A DNA stretch of 64,000 bases from Paenibacillus sp. IHBB 10380 (GCF_000949425.1 NZ_CP010976.1:3844001-3908000), one strand, 5' to 3'; shown: positions 9,304-19,059, numbered from the stretch's first letter. Made by a program: numbers and translations. The notes: generated from the sequence alone by a model not told the origin.

Positions 9304-9340
9304 ATAAATAGCTGCCGAGAAATTCTCGGCAGCTATTTAT
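9304..9340. terminator. Bidirectional terminator
   Basis: Perfect long hairpin ATAAATAGCTGCCGAGAA / TTCTCGGCAGCTATTTAT between the convergent transporter and chitinase genes. Confidence 0.88.
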
Positions 9341-9379
9341 CCTAATTGTGTTCTTTTACATAAAATGATGTTCTTTCAT

Positions 9380-11221
9380 TTACTGTAACAACCACAATGC
9401 TGGCACGTTTGATGGCTCCCATCCTTGGAGTGAGGTGTGGCTTTGTCTACAAGAATAAGTTGCGCCTCCGTAGGTCACTAATTTCCCTACTGTATAACTG
9501 ACGCCCGCTGCCCATGGATCGGTTCCAGACTGATTATTATCCGTTGTTGACTGTATTGATGTACCCGTGGATACATTGCCAGCCGCGTCTTTAGCCGTTA
9601 CGGTAAACGTGTAAGCTGTATTAGCATTTAGTCCGTTAACCGTTGCAGTTGTTCCCATTACTGACGTTACTAAACTCGAACCATTAAACACATCGTATCC
9701 TGTAACACCCACATTATCTGTCGATGCTGTCCAACTCAAGCTTACGCTGGAGGCTGTTTTTCCGCTCACCTGTAGATTCGTTGGCGCCGTTGGAGCCGTT
9801 GTATCCACACTCGAAGCATTCGTCGTTACCGTTAACGCGTTACTTGCAACCGATTGGTTCCCTGCTGCGTCTTTGGCCTTCACCGTGAACGTGTAGGCTG
9901 TGTTAGCAGACAATCCACTAATCGTTGTGGATGTACCTGCAACGTTTATTGAGTTACTACCATATGATACCGTATATCCTGTCACACCTACATTGTCAGT
10001 AGATGCATTCCATGATAGGTTCACACTGTTTGATGTTTTGGATGGAGAACTCAAATTACCCGGTACGGACGGAGGAATAAGATCCTCTACTCCACCTGGT
10101 TCGAATTGGTTCAAATAAGTGCGGTGATTGCTAGAAAACTCGAAATTATTGAATTTATCCCAGTTGATCGACCAAGTCATCAGACCTCTCATACCGGGAT
10201 GCGCTCCGTTACGCAGCTGGTAGCCTCCTCCGTACGAAACACCCTTCATTAAATAGTTCAACGCTTTATGCACTTCCGCTACAGAAGTAAATCCTCCTCC
10301 AGCATTTGCGTTAGCAGGAAGTCCTATGACGACCTGATCAGGACGTAGTGCCGGGAAAAGATTGTTAGGATTTCTTCCTACCGGGAAGCCCGTAAGCATC
10401 ATATCCACCATAGCGACATGGAAATCAGCACTGCCCATGGAATAATATCGATCATCAAGAGCGGTGATTGAGCCGGAATTATAATGCTGTACCTGCAGCC
10501 AATCTAGAATATCACGCAGCGCATAGATGACAGGCAGATATGATCCAGCCCTATTGTCGCATGAAATACAGCTTCCTCCATAGAAGGAATACCCTAGCTG
10601 AACAAAGAAAGTCTCCGGCGCCATCGTCAGCATGAAGCTCTCACCATAGAAATCATGCAGCTCTCTTACCGCAGAGATCAGATTAGTAATGACCGGTGTC
10701 TGAGGACTGCGGAAATCACTATCCCCAGCATTAAGATAGAGCGAATGCCCTTCGAAATCAATATCAAAACCGTTAAAGCCGTATTTCGTAATGATCCCCT
10801 TCATGGTAGAAACGAATTTGTCACGTGCCTGCGTATTAACTAACTGTACCTGCCCGTTGGCACCTCCGATTGAGATCATGACTTTCTTCCCTTGACTTTG
10901 CAGATATTGAACATCTGCAATGAAATCAGCTTCCGTTGCATTGTATGGAGCGAAGCCAATCGTCCCGCCCTGCGCCCCATTGATAGGCTCAGCAAAAGAA
11001 ACGTTGATAACGTCAAAGTCGGATGATACGTCCCGAAGTCTTATATTGCCTGATCCGTTATCGAAGTTATGCCAATACCCTACGATCAACTTCTTGCTCA
11101 CTGGAATGGAAGCATACGCTTGTGGAGCATGCCATTGGTACCCCGTAAACAGAAGGGCAATAATCAATGTGAACATAATTGCACGTAGAAATGGACGAGT
11201 CATTCTTAGGTTCTCCCTCAT
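9380..11221 (-). CDS. Secreted GH18 chitinase with two FnIII and a CBM5/12
   Basis: Secreted hydrolase of 613 aa. Signal peptide (about 1-38, ending AYAS), GH18 barrel (about 43-375), two FnIII domains (about 385-470 and 475-560) and a C-terminal CBM5/12 chitin-binding domain (WAAGVSYTVGKLV to the final WLLQ). The GH18 motif reads NGFDIDFE with catalytic Glu157; the first, least conserved Asp is Asn150. The start is either M1 (GGGGG 11 nt upstream) or M7 (GGGAG 9 nt upstream). It lies 18 nt behind the larger chitinase and forms an operon with it. The first FnIII is almost identical in DNA to one of the FnIII repeats in the neighbour, a sign of recombination. Confidence 0.94.
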   Translation of the reverse strand: MRENLRMTRPFLRAIMFTLIIALLFTGYQWHAPQAYASIPVSKKLIVGYWHNFDNGSGNIRLRDVSSDFDVINVSFAEPINGAQGGTIGFAPYNATEADFIADVQYLQSQGKKVMISIGGANGQVQLVNTQARDKFVSTMKGIITKYGFNGFDIDFEGHSLYLNAGDSDFRSPQTPVITNLISAVRELHDFYGESFMLTMAPETFFVQLGYSFYGGSCISCDNRAGSYLPVIYALRDILDWLQVQHYNSGSITALDDRYYSMGSADFHVAMVDMMLTGFPVGRNPNNLFPALRPDQVVIGLPANANAGGGFTSVAEVHKALNYLMKGVSYGGGYQLRNGAHPGMRGLMTWSINWDKFNNFEFSSNHRTYLNQFEPGGVEDLIPPSVPGNLSSPSKTSNSVNLSWNASTDNVGVTGYTVSYGSNSINVAGTSTTISGLSANTAYTFTVKAKDAAGNQSVASNALTVTTNASSVDTTAPTAPTNLQVSGKTASSVSLSWTASTDNVGVTGYDVFNGSSLVTSVMGTTATVNGLNANTAYTFTVTAKDAAGNVSTGTSIQSTTDNNQSGTDPWAAGVSYTVGKLVTYGGATYSCRQSHTSLQGWEPSNVPALWLLQ

Positions 11222-11239
11222 GGCTATTTGTCCCCCTTC

Positions 11240-14011
11240 TTATTGCACTCTCCATAAAGCCGGTACATTGCTAGGCTCCCAGCCCCCAAGAGAGGTATGC
11301 GGCTGATTGCAAATATAAGTCTTGCCTCCGTACGTCACTATATCATTGACTTTGTAGCTGACATTCGTCGCCCATGCGGTCGGACCACCAGTCGCATCCG
11401 TCGTCTCATCGATGGATGCTCCGGCCGAAATATTACCCGCTGCATCCCTTGCTGTTACTGTGAACGTATAGGTCGTGCTTGCCGAAAGACCGCTTACTGC
11501 AGCCGTCGTTCCTGTTACATTCACGCTCGTCGTACCATAAGTTACCGTATAGCCCGTCACCCCAACATTATCTGTGGAAGCATTCCATGACAGATTAACG
11601 ATAGAGGCACTCTTCCCTGTTACTTGCAGATTCGCAGGTTGCGTCGGAGCTATCGTATCCACCGGTACTGCTGTCGTTGATGCTTGCACAGGAGTACTCG
11701 CGGCAGATACATTGCCTGCTGCATCTCTGGCCTTAACTGTAAAGGTATACGCTGTATCCGCATTCAGCCCAGACACCGTAGTCGATGTCTCTGTTACATT
11801 CAGCGTTGTTGTACCATACGTCAATGTGTAGCCCGTCACCCCAACATTATCCGTCGAAGCATCCCACGTAAGGCTGATTGTGGAGGCCGTTGCTCCGGTT
11901 GCGCTAAGATTACTCGGTACCGATGGCGCAATCGTGTCGCCTGCTTCGCCGCATAGACCGATCAGCTTCCATACACCCGCTGTCCCGCTTTGATCCGGCT
12001 GGTCTCCTCTCGTCCACCACTTGGCTTCATAGCTATTACCGTTATACGATGCGCGCTGTCCACCCGTATACACCGAATTCGCATTCCACGCTGCAACGGA
12101 GCATACGGTAGCCGCGTCCGTTGTTACGGACAGGGGGGAGCTTGCGCCCGATACATTCCCTGCTGCATCTTTTGCCTTCACCGTGAAGGTATACGCCGTA
12201 TTAGCAGATAGTCCGCTAATCGTTGTGCTTGTTCCAGTTACATTCACATTCGTTGTTCCGTATGTTACCGTATAGCCCGCCACACCCACATTATCCGTGG
12301 AAGCATTCCACGACAGACTAACGCTGGATGAAGATTTTCCCGTCGTCTGCAAATTTCCCGGCACAGTCGGCGGTGTCGTATCTACTACGGCGGCTTCGGT
12401 CGTTACTTGAAGTGGAGCACTTGCAACCGATTGATTTCCTGCTGCGTCTTTGGCCTTCACAGTAAACGTATAGGCTGTGTTGGCAGACAATCCACTAATC
12501 GTTGTCGATGTACCTGCTACGTTTACAGAGTTATTACCATAGGACACGGTATACCCTGTTACACCTACATTGTCGGTAGATGCATTCCATGATAGGTTCA
12601 CACTGTTTGATGTTTTGGATGGAGAACTCAAATTACCCGGTACAGTTGGTGCTTGATTGTCAATGACGGTTGTACCCTGCAAATCACTGGCTAATTTATT
12701 CAGCAATACTTTATTACGATCTCCGCTGAAATCCCAGAACATCGCACCGCCTAAACCCTTAGACTTAATGAAATTTGTTTTATGACCAAAAGATTCTACA
12801 TCATCATAGCTGATGAAGTTACCATTGGATGGGTTAAACAAGTAAGGCACTTTGGCAACATCGTTCCAATAACGTGTATATCCATTTTTATTGATATAGC
12901 TATTTTGGAGATCCGTGAAATCATACACACCTTTCTCCCATGTTCCTGTGGTTGCGGCACTACAATTCTGATATTGGCCATTGCCTGAATTCTGACAGCT
13001 ACTCCAACCACGACCATAGAATGGGGTACCCAAAACAATTTTGTTTGCGGGTACACCTGCATTCAGATAATTTTGAACGCCTGCTTGAATATTGAAGTCT
13101 GCAGCATCCGGTACACCTGCTGCAGCGGCAGCTGGATCGCTATATAATGGCGAATTGTGAGCGCTGACCGTTTGCCAACCCCCGTTAAAATCGTATGTCA
13201 TGATATTGATCCAATCCAGAATATTGGCAATACTACTCAATTCGTTATTCGCTACATAAGTAGGACTAGCCCCTGAAGCAATGGTCAGTAAGTATTGTTT
13301 ACCATCAACTATTTCTGCGGCATTCAGCTTATCTCGGACCGCTTGCAGTAACAGCGTATGATTTTGTTTATCTGCCGGACGATAGCTATTACCTGCTAGA
13401 CCGCCACCAACCGGGTATTCCCAGTCCAGATCGATACCATCAAATTGATATTTACGTAAAAATTCAACAGCAGAGTTGGCAAAAACTTCACGGGTCGCTG
13501 CCGTTGCTGCGACGTCAGAGAAGCGGTTAGACCAAGACCATCCACCTACCGAAATAATCGTTTTAAGCTGCGGATTCGCTTTTTTCAAATTGATCAGCTG
13601 CCCAAAGCTCCCCTTAATGGGTTTATCCCAAGTATCGCCTGCCATGCTCTTTTGAACATCAACCCACGGATCGCCTACGACGATCGTTCCGTTGGGAACA
13701 TTGATCGTTCCAACTTCATCCTGACAAGTCCATGTTACCGGATTCGGACCTGTTGGATCTGGGTTACCATGTTTACCGTTCCAGCATATGTCTGCAAATG
13801 CAAAATTAATATGAGTTACTTTAGAAGCGTCTATATCACTAACCAGATAATTACGGCCATACGCACCCCAAGATGGGTAGTATCCTACTACTTTATAACC
13901 TTCTGCAGCTTGAACCCTCACAGCACCAAAAAATTGAAACATGGATAGAATCAACGCAGCAATTAAAACTAAAATAGTAGATTTTCGAAATAATTTTACC
14001 TTTACTATCAT
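11240..14011 (-). CDS. Large secreted GH18 chitinase, four FnIII and two CBM5/12
   Basis: 923-aa extracellular chitinase. Signal peptide 1-35 (cleavage after VQA), GH18 domain about 37-450 with motif DGIDLDWEYP (catalytic Glu198), then FnIII-FnIII, an internal CBM5/12 of the AKWWTRGDQPD type, FnIII-FnIII and a C-terminal CBM5/12 (GGWEPSNVPALWRVQ). Each FnIII carries the signature ASTDNVGV.GYT and NTAYTFTVKAKDAAGN. The start ATG at 14011 has GGAGG 9 nt upstream. It is the first gene of a two-chitinase operon, with a cre site about 35 nt before the start codon, so catabolite repression is likely. It degrades chitin to oligosaccharides outside the cell. Confidence 0.96.
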   Translation of the reverse strand: MIVKVKLFRKSTILVLIAALILSMFQFFGAVRVQAAEGYKVVGYYPSWGAYGRNYLVSDIDASKVTHINFAFADICWNGKHGNPDPTGPNPVTWTCQDEVGTINVPNGTIVVGDPWVDVQKSMAGDTWDKPIKGSFGQLINLKKANPQLKTIISVGGWSWSNRFSDVAATAATREVFANSAVEFLRKYQFDGIDLDWEYPVGGGLAGNSYRPADKQNHTLLLQAVRDKLNAAEIVDGKQYLLTIASGASPTYVANNELSSIANILDWINIMTYDFNGGWQTVSAHNSPLYSDPAAAAAGVPDAADFNIQAGVQNYLNAGVPANKIVLGTPFYGRGWSSCQNSGNGQYQNCSAATTGTWEKGVYDFTDLQNSYINKNGYTRYWNDVAKVPYLFNPSNGNFISYDDVESFGHKTNFIKSKGLGGAMFWDFSGDRNKVLLNKLASDLQGTTVIDNQAPTVPGNLSSPSKTSNSVNLSWNASTDNVGVTGYTVSYGNNSVNVAGTSTTISGLSANTAYTFTVKAKDAAGNQSVASAPLQVTTEAAVVDTTPPTVPGNLQTTGKSSSSVSLSWNASTDNVGVAGYTVTYGTTNVNVTGTSTTISGLSANTAYTFTVKAKDAAGNVSGASSPLSVTTDAATVCSVAAWNANSVYTGGQRASYNGNSYEAKWWTRGDQPDQSGTAGVWKLIGLCGEAGDTIAPSVPSNLSATGATASTISLTWDASTDNVGVTGYTLTYGTTTLNVTETSTTVSGLNADTAYTFTVKARDAAGNVSAASTPVQASTTAVPVDTIAPTQPANLQVTGKSASIVNLSWNASTDNVGVTGYTVTYGTTSVNVTGTTAAVSGLSASTTYTFTVTARDAAGNISAGASIDETTDATGGPTAWATNVSYKVNDIVTYGGKTYICNQPHTSLGGWEPSNVPALWRVQ

Positions 14012-14045
14012 TTCTAAAAGCCTCCTTGTTTTTTAAAAGATTTAA

Positions 14046-14059
14046 TGATAACGCTTACA
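14046..14059. promoter_or_regulatory. cre site (CcpA operator) upstream of chitinase operon
   Basis: TGATAACGCTTACA fits the cre consensus TGWNANCGNTNWCA at every position and lies just upstream of the chitinase Shine-Dalgarno, where CcpA would block transcription. Catabolite repression of chitinase is inferred. Confidence 0.75.
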
Positions 14060-14290
14060 AATTAACAACAACTTACCTCCTTTAAAAAATTTATTTCATC
14101 CTTGTATGACAGAAATATTAATTTCGTTCACAACAAGAAAGGAAACCAATAATAGGTATTTGAACAAAATTTGGAAAGTTACATCTTACATGTGTATTTT
14201 CTATGAAATTTAAGCAAAATAACAGGGATAATATTCCATTATAAGGGATATATTCTTCTAAAATTAAACGATATCTCATTAGAATAAAAA
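14060..14290. other. Intergenic region upstream of chitinase operon
   Basis: AT-rich stretch holding the promoter region for the chitinase operon. I see no convincing gene; a 61-codon minus ORF at 14118-14303 lacks a ribosome binding site and runs through the terminator. Confidence 0.6.
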
Positions 14291-14316
14291 AACGGACAAG
14301 CATAGGCTCGTCCGTT
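14291..14316 (-). terminator. Rho-independent terminator (second of two)
   Basis: Hairpin AACGGACAAGC / GCTCGTCCGTT with one mismatch. On the minus strand a T-run follows (A-run at 14285-14292). Confidence 0.8.
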
Positions 14317-14410
14317 AATAAGCTTTAAAGATATCGCTATAGAGTCGAATGGTGAAAAATACTACTGAATCCGTGAGATGACGTCCACTGCCAATACAAA
14401 ATTATAACGC

Positions 14411-14440
14411 AAAAAAGCCAGAGTGAATGCTCTGGCTTTT
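14411..14440. terminator. Terminator after rhamnose reductase gene
   Basis: Stem AAAAGCCAGAG / CTCTGGCTTTT, T-runs on both sides, directly downstream of the stop at 14458. Confidence 0.85.
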
Positions 14441-14457
14441 CCGCATTATAATTTTGC

Positions 14458-15294
14458 TTATATTTTCAAAAAACACTCCAGCGCCTCTCTCCAAGGAGGT
14501 AAATCTGTAAACCCATTCCTCTTAATCGCGCTGTGCCCTAATACTGAATTACGTGGCCTTGCTGCTGGTCTTGGAAACTCCTCAGTTGAACAGGCTTCTA
14601 CGGTCACATCATTCATTTCCTGTATTTCAAATATAGCTTTCGCCAAATCATACCAAGTACATTGTCCGACATTGGTGGCATGATATACTCCATATTTATC
14701 AGATTCAATTAATTCCAATAGAAAATGTACCAAATCGACCGTATACGTAGGAGAACCTGTTTGATCGTTAACTACTCGAATGCTCTTCCGTTCTTTTCCT
14801 AATTGAATCATCGTTTTGACAAAGTTGTTCCCATATTTCCCGTAAACCCATGAAGTGCGAACAATAAAGTGGGATAAGCATAATGAAGCGGCATATTGTT
14901 CACCCGCATATTTAGATTCTCCATAAACCCCTAGTGGTGATGGAACATCATGTTCGCTATAAGGTTCATCGTTTGTGCCATCGAACACATAGTCCGTGCT
15001 AATATAAACCAGTTTTGCTCCTACATCCTCTGCAGCAATAGCGACATTGCGTGTACCATATGCATTGACTTCGAAAGCATCTTCCAAATTGGATTCCGCT
15101 TGATCAACAGCTGTATACGCTGCCGCGTGAATAATAACATCAGGTTTGATTTCCCTAGCTATTCTTGTTATCTCTTCAATATTCGTAATATCCAATGTAT
15201 CCCTACCAAAAGCGAATACTTGGTGAATAGAATTGAAGATATCGACAATATCAGAGCCTAGCTGTCCATTGGCACCGGTGATTAATACCCTCAT
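14458..15294 (-). CDS. rfbD: dTDP-4-dehydrorhamnose reductase
   Basis: Short-chain reductase making dTDP-L-rhamnose from the 4-keto intermediate. The start ATG at 15294 gives 278 aa beginning MRVLITGANGQLGSD, a Rossmann GxxGxxG motif; GGGAGG lies 6 nt before it, whereas the longer in-frame extension upstream to 15444 lacks a good signal and is unlike the family. The catalytic YGESKYAGE (YxxxK) and the STDYVFDG motif are present. It is an orphan: rfbA, rfbB and rfbC are not in this window. It may supply rhamnose to the polysaccharide locus 15-25 kb away (inference). Its own terminators follow. Confidence 0.93.
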   Translation of the reverse strand: MRVLITGANGQLGSDIVDIFNSIHQVFAFGRDTLDITNIEEITRIAREIKPDVIIHAAAYTAVDQAESNLEDAFEVNAYGTRNVAIAAEDVGAKLVYISTDYVFDGTNDEPYSEHDVPSPLGVYGESKYAGEQYAASLCLSHFIVRTSWVYGKYGNNFVKTMIQLGKERKSIRVVNDQTGSPTYTVDLVHFLLELIESDKYGVYHATNVGQCTWYDLAKAIFEIQEMNDVTVEACSTEEFPRPAARPRNSVLGHSAIKRNGFTDLPPWREALECFLKI

Positions 15295-15606
15295 TATGCC
15301 CCTCCCCATTCCTGCTCCATCTTCGAAGGAGCCTTGAAACTCGTCCCACCCGTAACTAGAGTATTCATATTCATTGTCGGGCCTCCTGTATAAAGTTAAT
15401 CTCAGCATTGAATATTTTCTGTCTTTGTCTGACAGGATCAGCATCGATATAACTCTCTTTTGCGTTATTCGATACTGATAGTATCACATATCCCGCACTA
15501 ATATACAATTGGTATCACAACAACATAATGGTCAATCCAAGGAACAATCAGCACTTGCATAAAAAGCGAAGTCCCACCGAAAGCTTTATAGCTTAAAGCT
15601 CCTATT
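15295..15606. other. Intergenic region without a gene
   Basis: About 310 nt between rfbD and the glucosidase terminator. It should contain the rfbD promoter. The open frame extending upstream from rfbD to 15444 has no start signal. Nothing else seen. Confidence 0.5.
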
Positions 15607-15650
15607 AAAAAAACAGGAAGCTAGGATCCCCCCCAGCTTCCTGTTTTTTA
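15607..15650. terminator. Terminator of the glucoside operon
   Basis: Long hairpin AAAACAGGAAGCT / AGCTTCCTGTTTT with A and T runs on both sides, just past the GH13 stop codon. Confidence 0.9.
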
Positions 15651-15659
15651 TTAATCGTT

Positions 15660-17342
15660 CTATTGCAATTGATACACCCTAGCTTCATAGGGTTTCAGAC
15701 TGAATGCGGCAATCTCTTCATCAGGATTAACCTCATAGTTAGCAATAAGCAATTCCTTGTCCGAGAATTTTATATCATTCGGTAATTTAAACAAGGCTTG
15801 TTCTTCAGAGAAGTTGCATATAATCAATAGTTTCTCATCGTTCAGGCTTCTAGTAAAAGCATATATTTGTTCATTATCAGCTAAGAGTAGCTCATATTTT
15901 CCATAGACGATATTGAGGTTTTCCTTACGTAACTTGATCAATTTTTTATAATAATGATATATTGAATCTTTATCCTCAACTGCCGCATCCGCATTAATTA
16001 CTTTATAATTAGGATTCACAGCTATCCAAGGCTGCCCTGTTGTGAAGCCTGCATTAGATTCCTTGGACCATTGAACCGGTGTTCGAGCATTATCTCTTCC
16101 CCGTTCATGGATCGCATGCATGATTTCTTGCGAAGTAAGATGCTTGCTTTCCGTATAATCCCTGTATACATTCAGTGATTCGATGTCCCGGTATTCATCA
16201 ATAGATTCAAACGTAACATTGGTCATACCAATCTCTTCACCTTGATAAATATAGGGTGTCCCTTTCAGCATATGAAGGCAAGTGGCGAGCATTTTTCCGG
16301 ATATAACCCGATACTCTTCACAATCATTTCCAAAACGTGAGATAGCCCTTGGCTGGTCATGATTACTCCAGTACAAGCTGTTCCATCCATCTTCTTCAAG
16401 CCCGACTTGCCATCTGGAGAAGATCGTCTTCAGATCCGTCAGCTTCCATGGCCCCGGTGTCCACTTACCAAACCTACCATTGCCTATATCCACGTGTTCA
16501 AAATGGAAGACCATATCAAGCTCATTACGCGCACTCCCTGTGTAAAGCTTCGCTTCTTCCGAACTTACACCGGGCATTTCACCTACCGTGATAGTATCGT
16601 ATTTCGATAATACTTCCCTATTCATCTCTTGCATAAATTCATGGATTCGTGGTCCGTTCATGTAATATGGGCCACCATTACCATATGGGGTACCATTCAT
16701 TGTTCCATCTAGGAAACGCTGGTCCTTGGATATAAAGTTAACTACATCCATTCGGAAACCATCGACGCCCTTGTCCAACCAGTACACCATCATGTCGTAA
16801 ACTTCTTTTCGTAAATCGGGGTTCTCCCAATTTAAGTCAGGCTGTTTTTTACTAAATAGGTGCAAATAATATTCGTCCGTAGATGGGTCATACTCCCACG
16901 TACTCCCCCCAAAAGCAGCACCCCAATTGGTCGGAGGCTTACCTTCTTTACCAGGTCTCCAAATGTAATAATCACGATAAGGGCTATCCTTGGCCGATCG
17001 GGATTCGAAGAACCAGTCATGCTCATCCGAGGTATGATTCACGACAAGATCCAACATGATTTTGATATTGTGCTTGTGAGCCTCCTCCAGCATTTCATCA
17101 AAATCACTCATCGTTCCGAACTCATCCATAATGTCTCGATAATCATTAATATCATAACCATTATCATCATTCGGTGATTTATAGACTGGGGACAACCAGA
17201 TGACATCAATACCTAAATCCTGTAAATGGGCCAATTTTTGAGTAATTCCCTTGATGTCACCGATGCCATCACCGTTACTGTCCTTGAAGCTGCGAGGGTA
17301 TATTTGATACACTACGCTTTCTTTCCACCATTTTCTTTCCAT
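15660..17342 (-). CDS. malL: Oligo-1,6-glucosidase / alpha-glucosidase, GH13
   Basis: Intracellular GH13_31 enzyme, 560 aa, no signal peptide. N-terminus WWKESVVYQIYPRSFKDSNGDGIGD is diagnostic. The catalytic nucleophile Asp is in DGFRMDVVNFI, the acid/base Glu in TVGEMPGV and the transition-state Asp in SNHDQPRAISRFG. It hydrolyses isomaltose, sucrose or maltose-type oligosaccharides brought in by the ABC transporter encoded just upstream. Last gene of the operon (33 nt after the permease). The exact substrate cannot be decided from sequence. Confidence 0.95.
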   Translation of the reverse strand: MERKWWKESVVYQIYPRSFKDSNGDGIGDIKGITQKLAHLQDLGIDVIWLSPVYKSPNDDNGYDINDYRDIMDEFGTMSDFDEMLEEAHKHNIKIMLDLVVNHTSDEHDWFFESRSAKDSPYRDYYIWRPGKEGKPPTNWGAAFGGSTWEYDPSTDEYYLHLFSKKQPDLNWENPDLRKEVYDMMVYWLDKGVDGFRMDVVNFISKDQRFLDGTMNGTPYGNGGPYYMNGPRIHEFMQEMNREVLSKYDTITVGEMPGVSSEEAKLYTGSARNELDMVFHFEHVDIGNGRFGKWTPGPWKLTDLKTIFSRWQVGLEEDGWNSLYWSNHDQPRAISRFGNDCEEYRVISGKMLATCLHMLKGTPYIYQGEEIGMTNVTFESIDEYRDIESLNVYRDYTESKHLTSQEIMHAIHERGRDNARTPVQWSKESNAGFTTGQPWIAVNPNYKVINADAAVEDKDSIYHYYKKLIKLRKENLNIVYGKYELLLADNEQIYAFTRSLNDEKLLIICNFSEEQALFKLPNDIKFSDKELLIANYEVNPDEEIAAFSLKPYEARVYQLQ

Positions 17343-17374
17343 CTCTACTCTCTCCTATCTATACGTAGGGTTCA

Positions 17375-18196
17375 TTATTTAATCGCACCCTGAGTGATGC
17401 CGTTAATAATCCATTTTTGCGCGAACAGATACACGATGACCATCGGCGTTAAAGCAAGCAGGTAAGAAGCGAACGCGAGATTGAAATCGGTGCCGAATTG
17501 TCCTTGGAACACATATTGCACAAGAGGAAGCGTGTAGGAATCTTGATCTCCCAGCAAAATGAGCGGTAGCATGAAGTCATTCCAAGTCGACAAACAGGAT
17601 AAAATTCCAATCGTTGCGCTGATTGGCGCGAGGAGAGGGAAAATGATTTTCCAATACGTCCCCCACGTCGAGGCACCATCCATCGTCGCCGCTTCTTCAA
17701 GCTCATACGGAATAGAACGGATATATCCAACATACACGAAAATATTAAAGGCAAGGCCGTACACGACATAGAGAATGATTAACCCCGTAATATTATTCAT
17801 ATGAAAGTCCGTCGTTACCTTAACCACAGGTAGCATAATGATCTGGAAAGGAATGAACATCGCACTAATGAAATAGAAATACAGTACTTTGAAGAATTTC
17901 ATGTTCATATTTCGCGCAATCGCATAAGCCACCATCGAGTTTGTCAGCAGAATGAATACCACTGAAATGATAGTTATCACCGCACTATTCTTTAAGGCAT
18001 TGAAAAAATTCGTCGCCTCGATCGCATTGCGGAAATTCTCAAAGTGAAGCCCCGTTGGCAGCGAGAAGATCGAAAGAGCCATTTCCTCTGGGTTCTTCAA
18101 TGCGATGCTGATCGTCATATAGAGCGGGAACAAAATGAGCAGAGAACCCAACGCAATAAGTATAGTAACGGTCCAATTCGTTGTCTTTCTCATCAC
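17375..18196 (-). CDS. Sugar ABC transporter permease, MalG/CUT1 type
   Basis: Inner-membrane permease of 273 aa with six hydrophobic segments and the EAA loop (ELEEAATMDGASTWGTYWKIIFPLLAP) that docks the ATPase. CUT1 family, taking up oligosaccharides. It overlaps the preceding permease by 4 nt (ATGA). No ATPase gene is present in the operon, so a shared MsmX/MalK-type ATPase encoded elsewhere must energise it. Confidence 0.94.
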   Translation of the reverse strand: MMRKTTNWTVTILIALGSLLILFPLYMTISIALKNPEEMALSIFSLPTGLHFENFRNAIEATNFFNALKNSAVITIISVVFILLTNSMVAYAIARNMNMKFFKVLYFYFISAMFIPFQIIMLPVVKVTTDFHMNNITGLIILYVVYGLAFNIFVYVGYIRSIPYELEEAATMDGASTWGTYWKIIFPLLAPISATIGILSCLSTWNDFMLPLILLGDQDSYTLPLVQYVFQGQFGTDFNLAFASYLLALTPMVIVYLFAQKWIINGITQGAIK

Positions 18197-19059
18197 ATAT
18201 CCATCTCCCGTTTCTGTAAAAATTTAAGCTGTAGCACGGAGATTACAACGATAACAATAAAGTAAATGACAGCGTTCGCCGATTGATAGGCAAATTCTCC
18301 GCCCTGAAATCCCCCCGTATAAATAAGCAACGCAATGGATTGTGTCGAGCGTCCCGGGCCGCCTCCCGTCAGAGCAACGATCTGATCGAATACCATCAGT
18401 CCGCTCTTCATGGCAAGCACCATATTGATGGTGAAGAAGGAAGCAAGTAATGGGAAAGTAATGCTCCAAAATTCTCTGAATTTACTTGCCCCATCCAGAT
18501 TCGATGCCTCATACAAGTCCTTCGGAATCGTCTGAAGTCCAGCCAAATACAAAATCGTATTAAACGCGATACCCTGCCATACAGCAACTATAACAATCCC
18601 TATCCACGCCCAATCGGCGTTACCGAGAATATTTTGCGAAAGAAATTCACTACCCAGTTTTGCTCCCCAGACAGTGAAAACATTAGAGAACAAGTAGTTG
18701 AAGATGAAGCCGACAATTAGTACGCTGAGAATGTTGGGCAGGAAGTATACTCCCCGAAAAAAGTTCTTGAATTTAATCTTCGCGTTCAGTCCCAGCGCAA
18801 TAATCAGGCTGAGTATATTAACAAAGATGGTCATAATAATGGCATATTTGAAAGTGAATAAATAGGAATTAATCACATTCTCATCCTTAAAGATGTTCAC
18901 AAAGTTCTTGAATCCTACATAATCGTAACTCTCGCTGAAGCCATCCCAGTTCGTAAACGCATAAAAGATCCCTTGAATCGCAGGGAATGTATGAAAAGTA
19001 AAGAACAGCAACAAAGCGGGTACTGTCATCAGGTAAAAGGCAATGCGGCGTTTAGCCAT
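18193..19059 (-). CDS. Sugar ABC transporter permease, MalF/CUT1 type
   Basis: Partner permease, 288 aa, six membrane segments, EAA motif DLYEASNLDGASKFREFWSITFPLL. Located between the binding protein (69 nt upstream) and the second permease (4-nt overlap). Confidence 0.94.
   Translation of the reverse strand: MAKRRIAFYLMTVPALLLFFTFHTFPAIQGIFYAFTNWDGFSESYDYVGFKNFVNIFKDENVINSYLFTFKYAIIMTIFVNILSLIIALGLNAKIKFKNFFRGVYFLPNILSVLIVGFIFNYLFSNVFTVWGAKLGSEFLSQNILGNADWAWIGIVIVAVWQGIAFNTILYLAGLQTIPKDLYEASNLDGASKFREFWSITFPLLASFFTINMVLAMKSGLMVFDQIVALTGGGPGRSTQSIALLIYTGGFQGGEFAYQSANAVIYFIVIVVISVLQLKFLQKREMDM

Noticed and set aside
11297..12592. Several Arg/Cys-rich plus-strand ORFs in the chitinase region
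   Set aside because: All are antisense to the FnIII repeats; their repetitiveness comes from the repeats.
9600..12650. Repeated DNA blocks that could suggest a CRISPR or VNTR
   Set aside because: They are FnIII coding modules of about 270 bp within two open frames, not short spaced repeats. No CRISPR array was seen in the window.
14118..14303. 61-codon minus ORF upstream of the chitinase operon
   Set aside because: Runs across a terminator hairpin and lacks a ribosome binding site.
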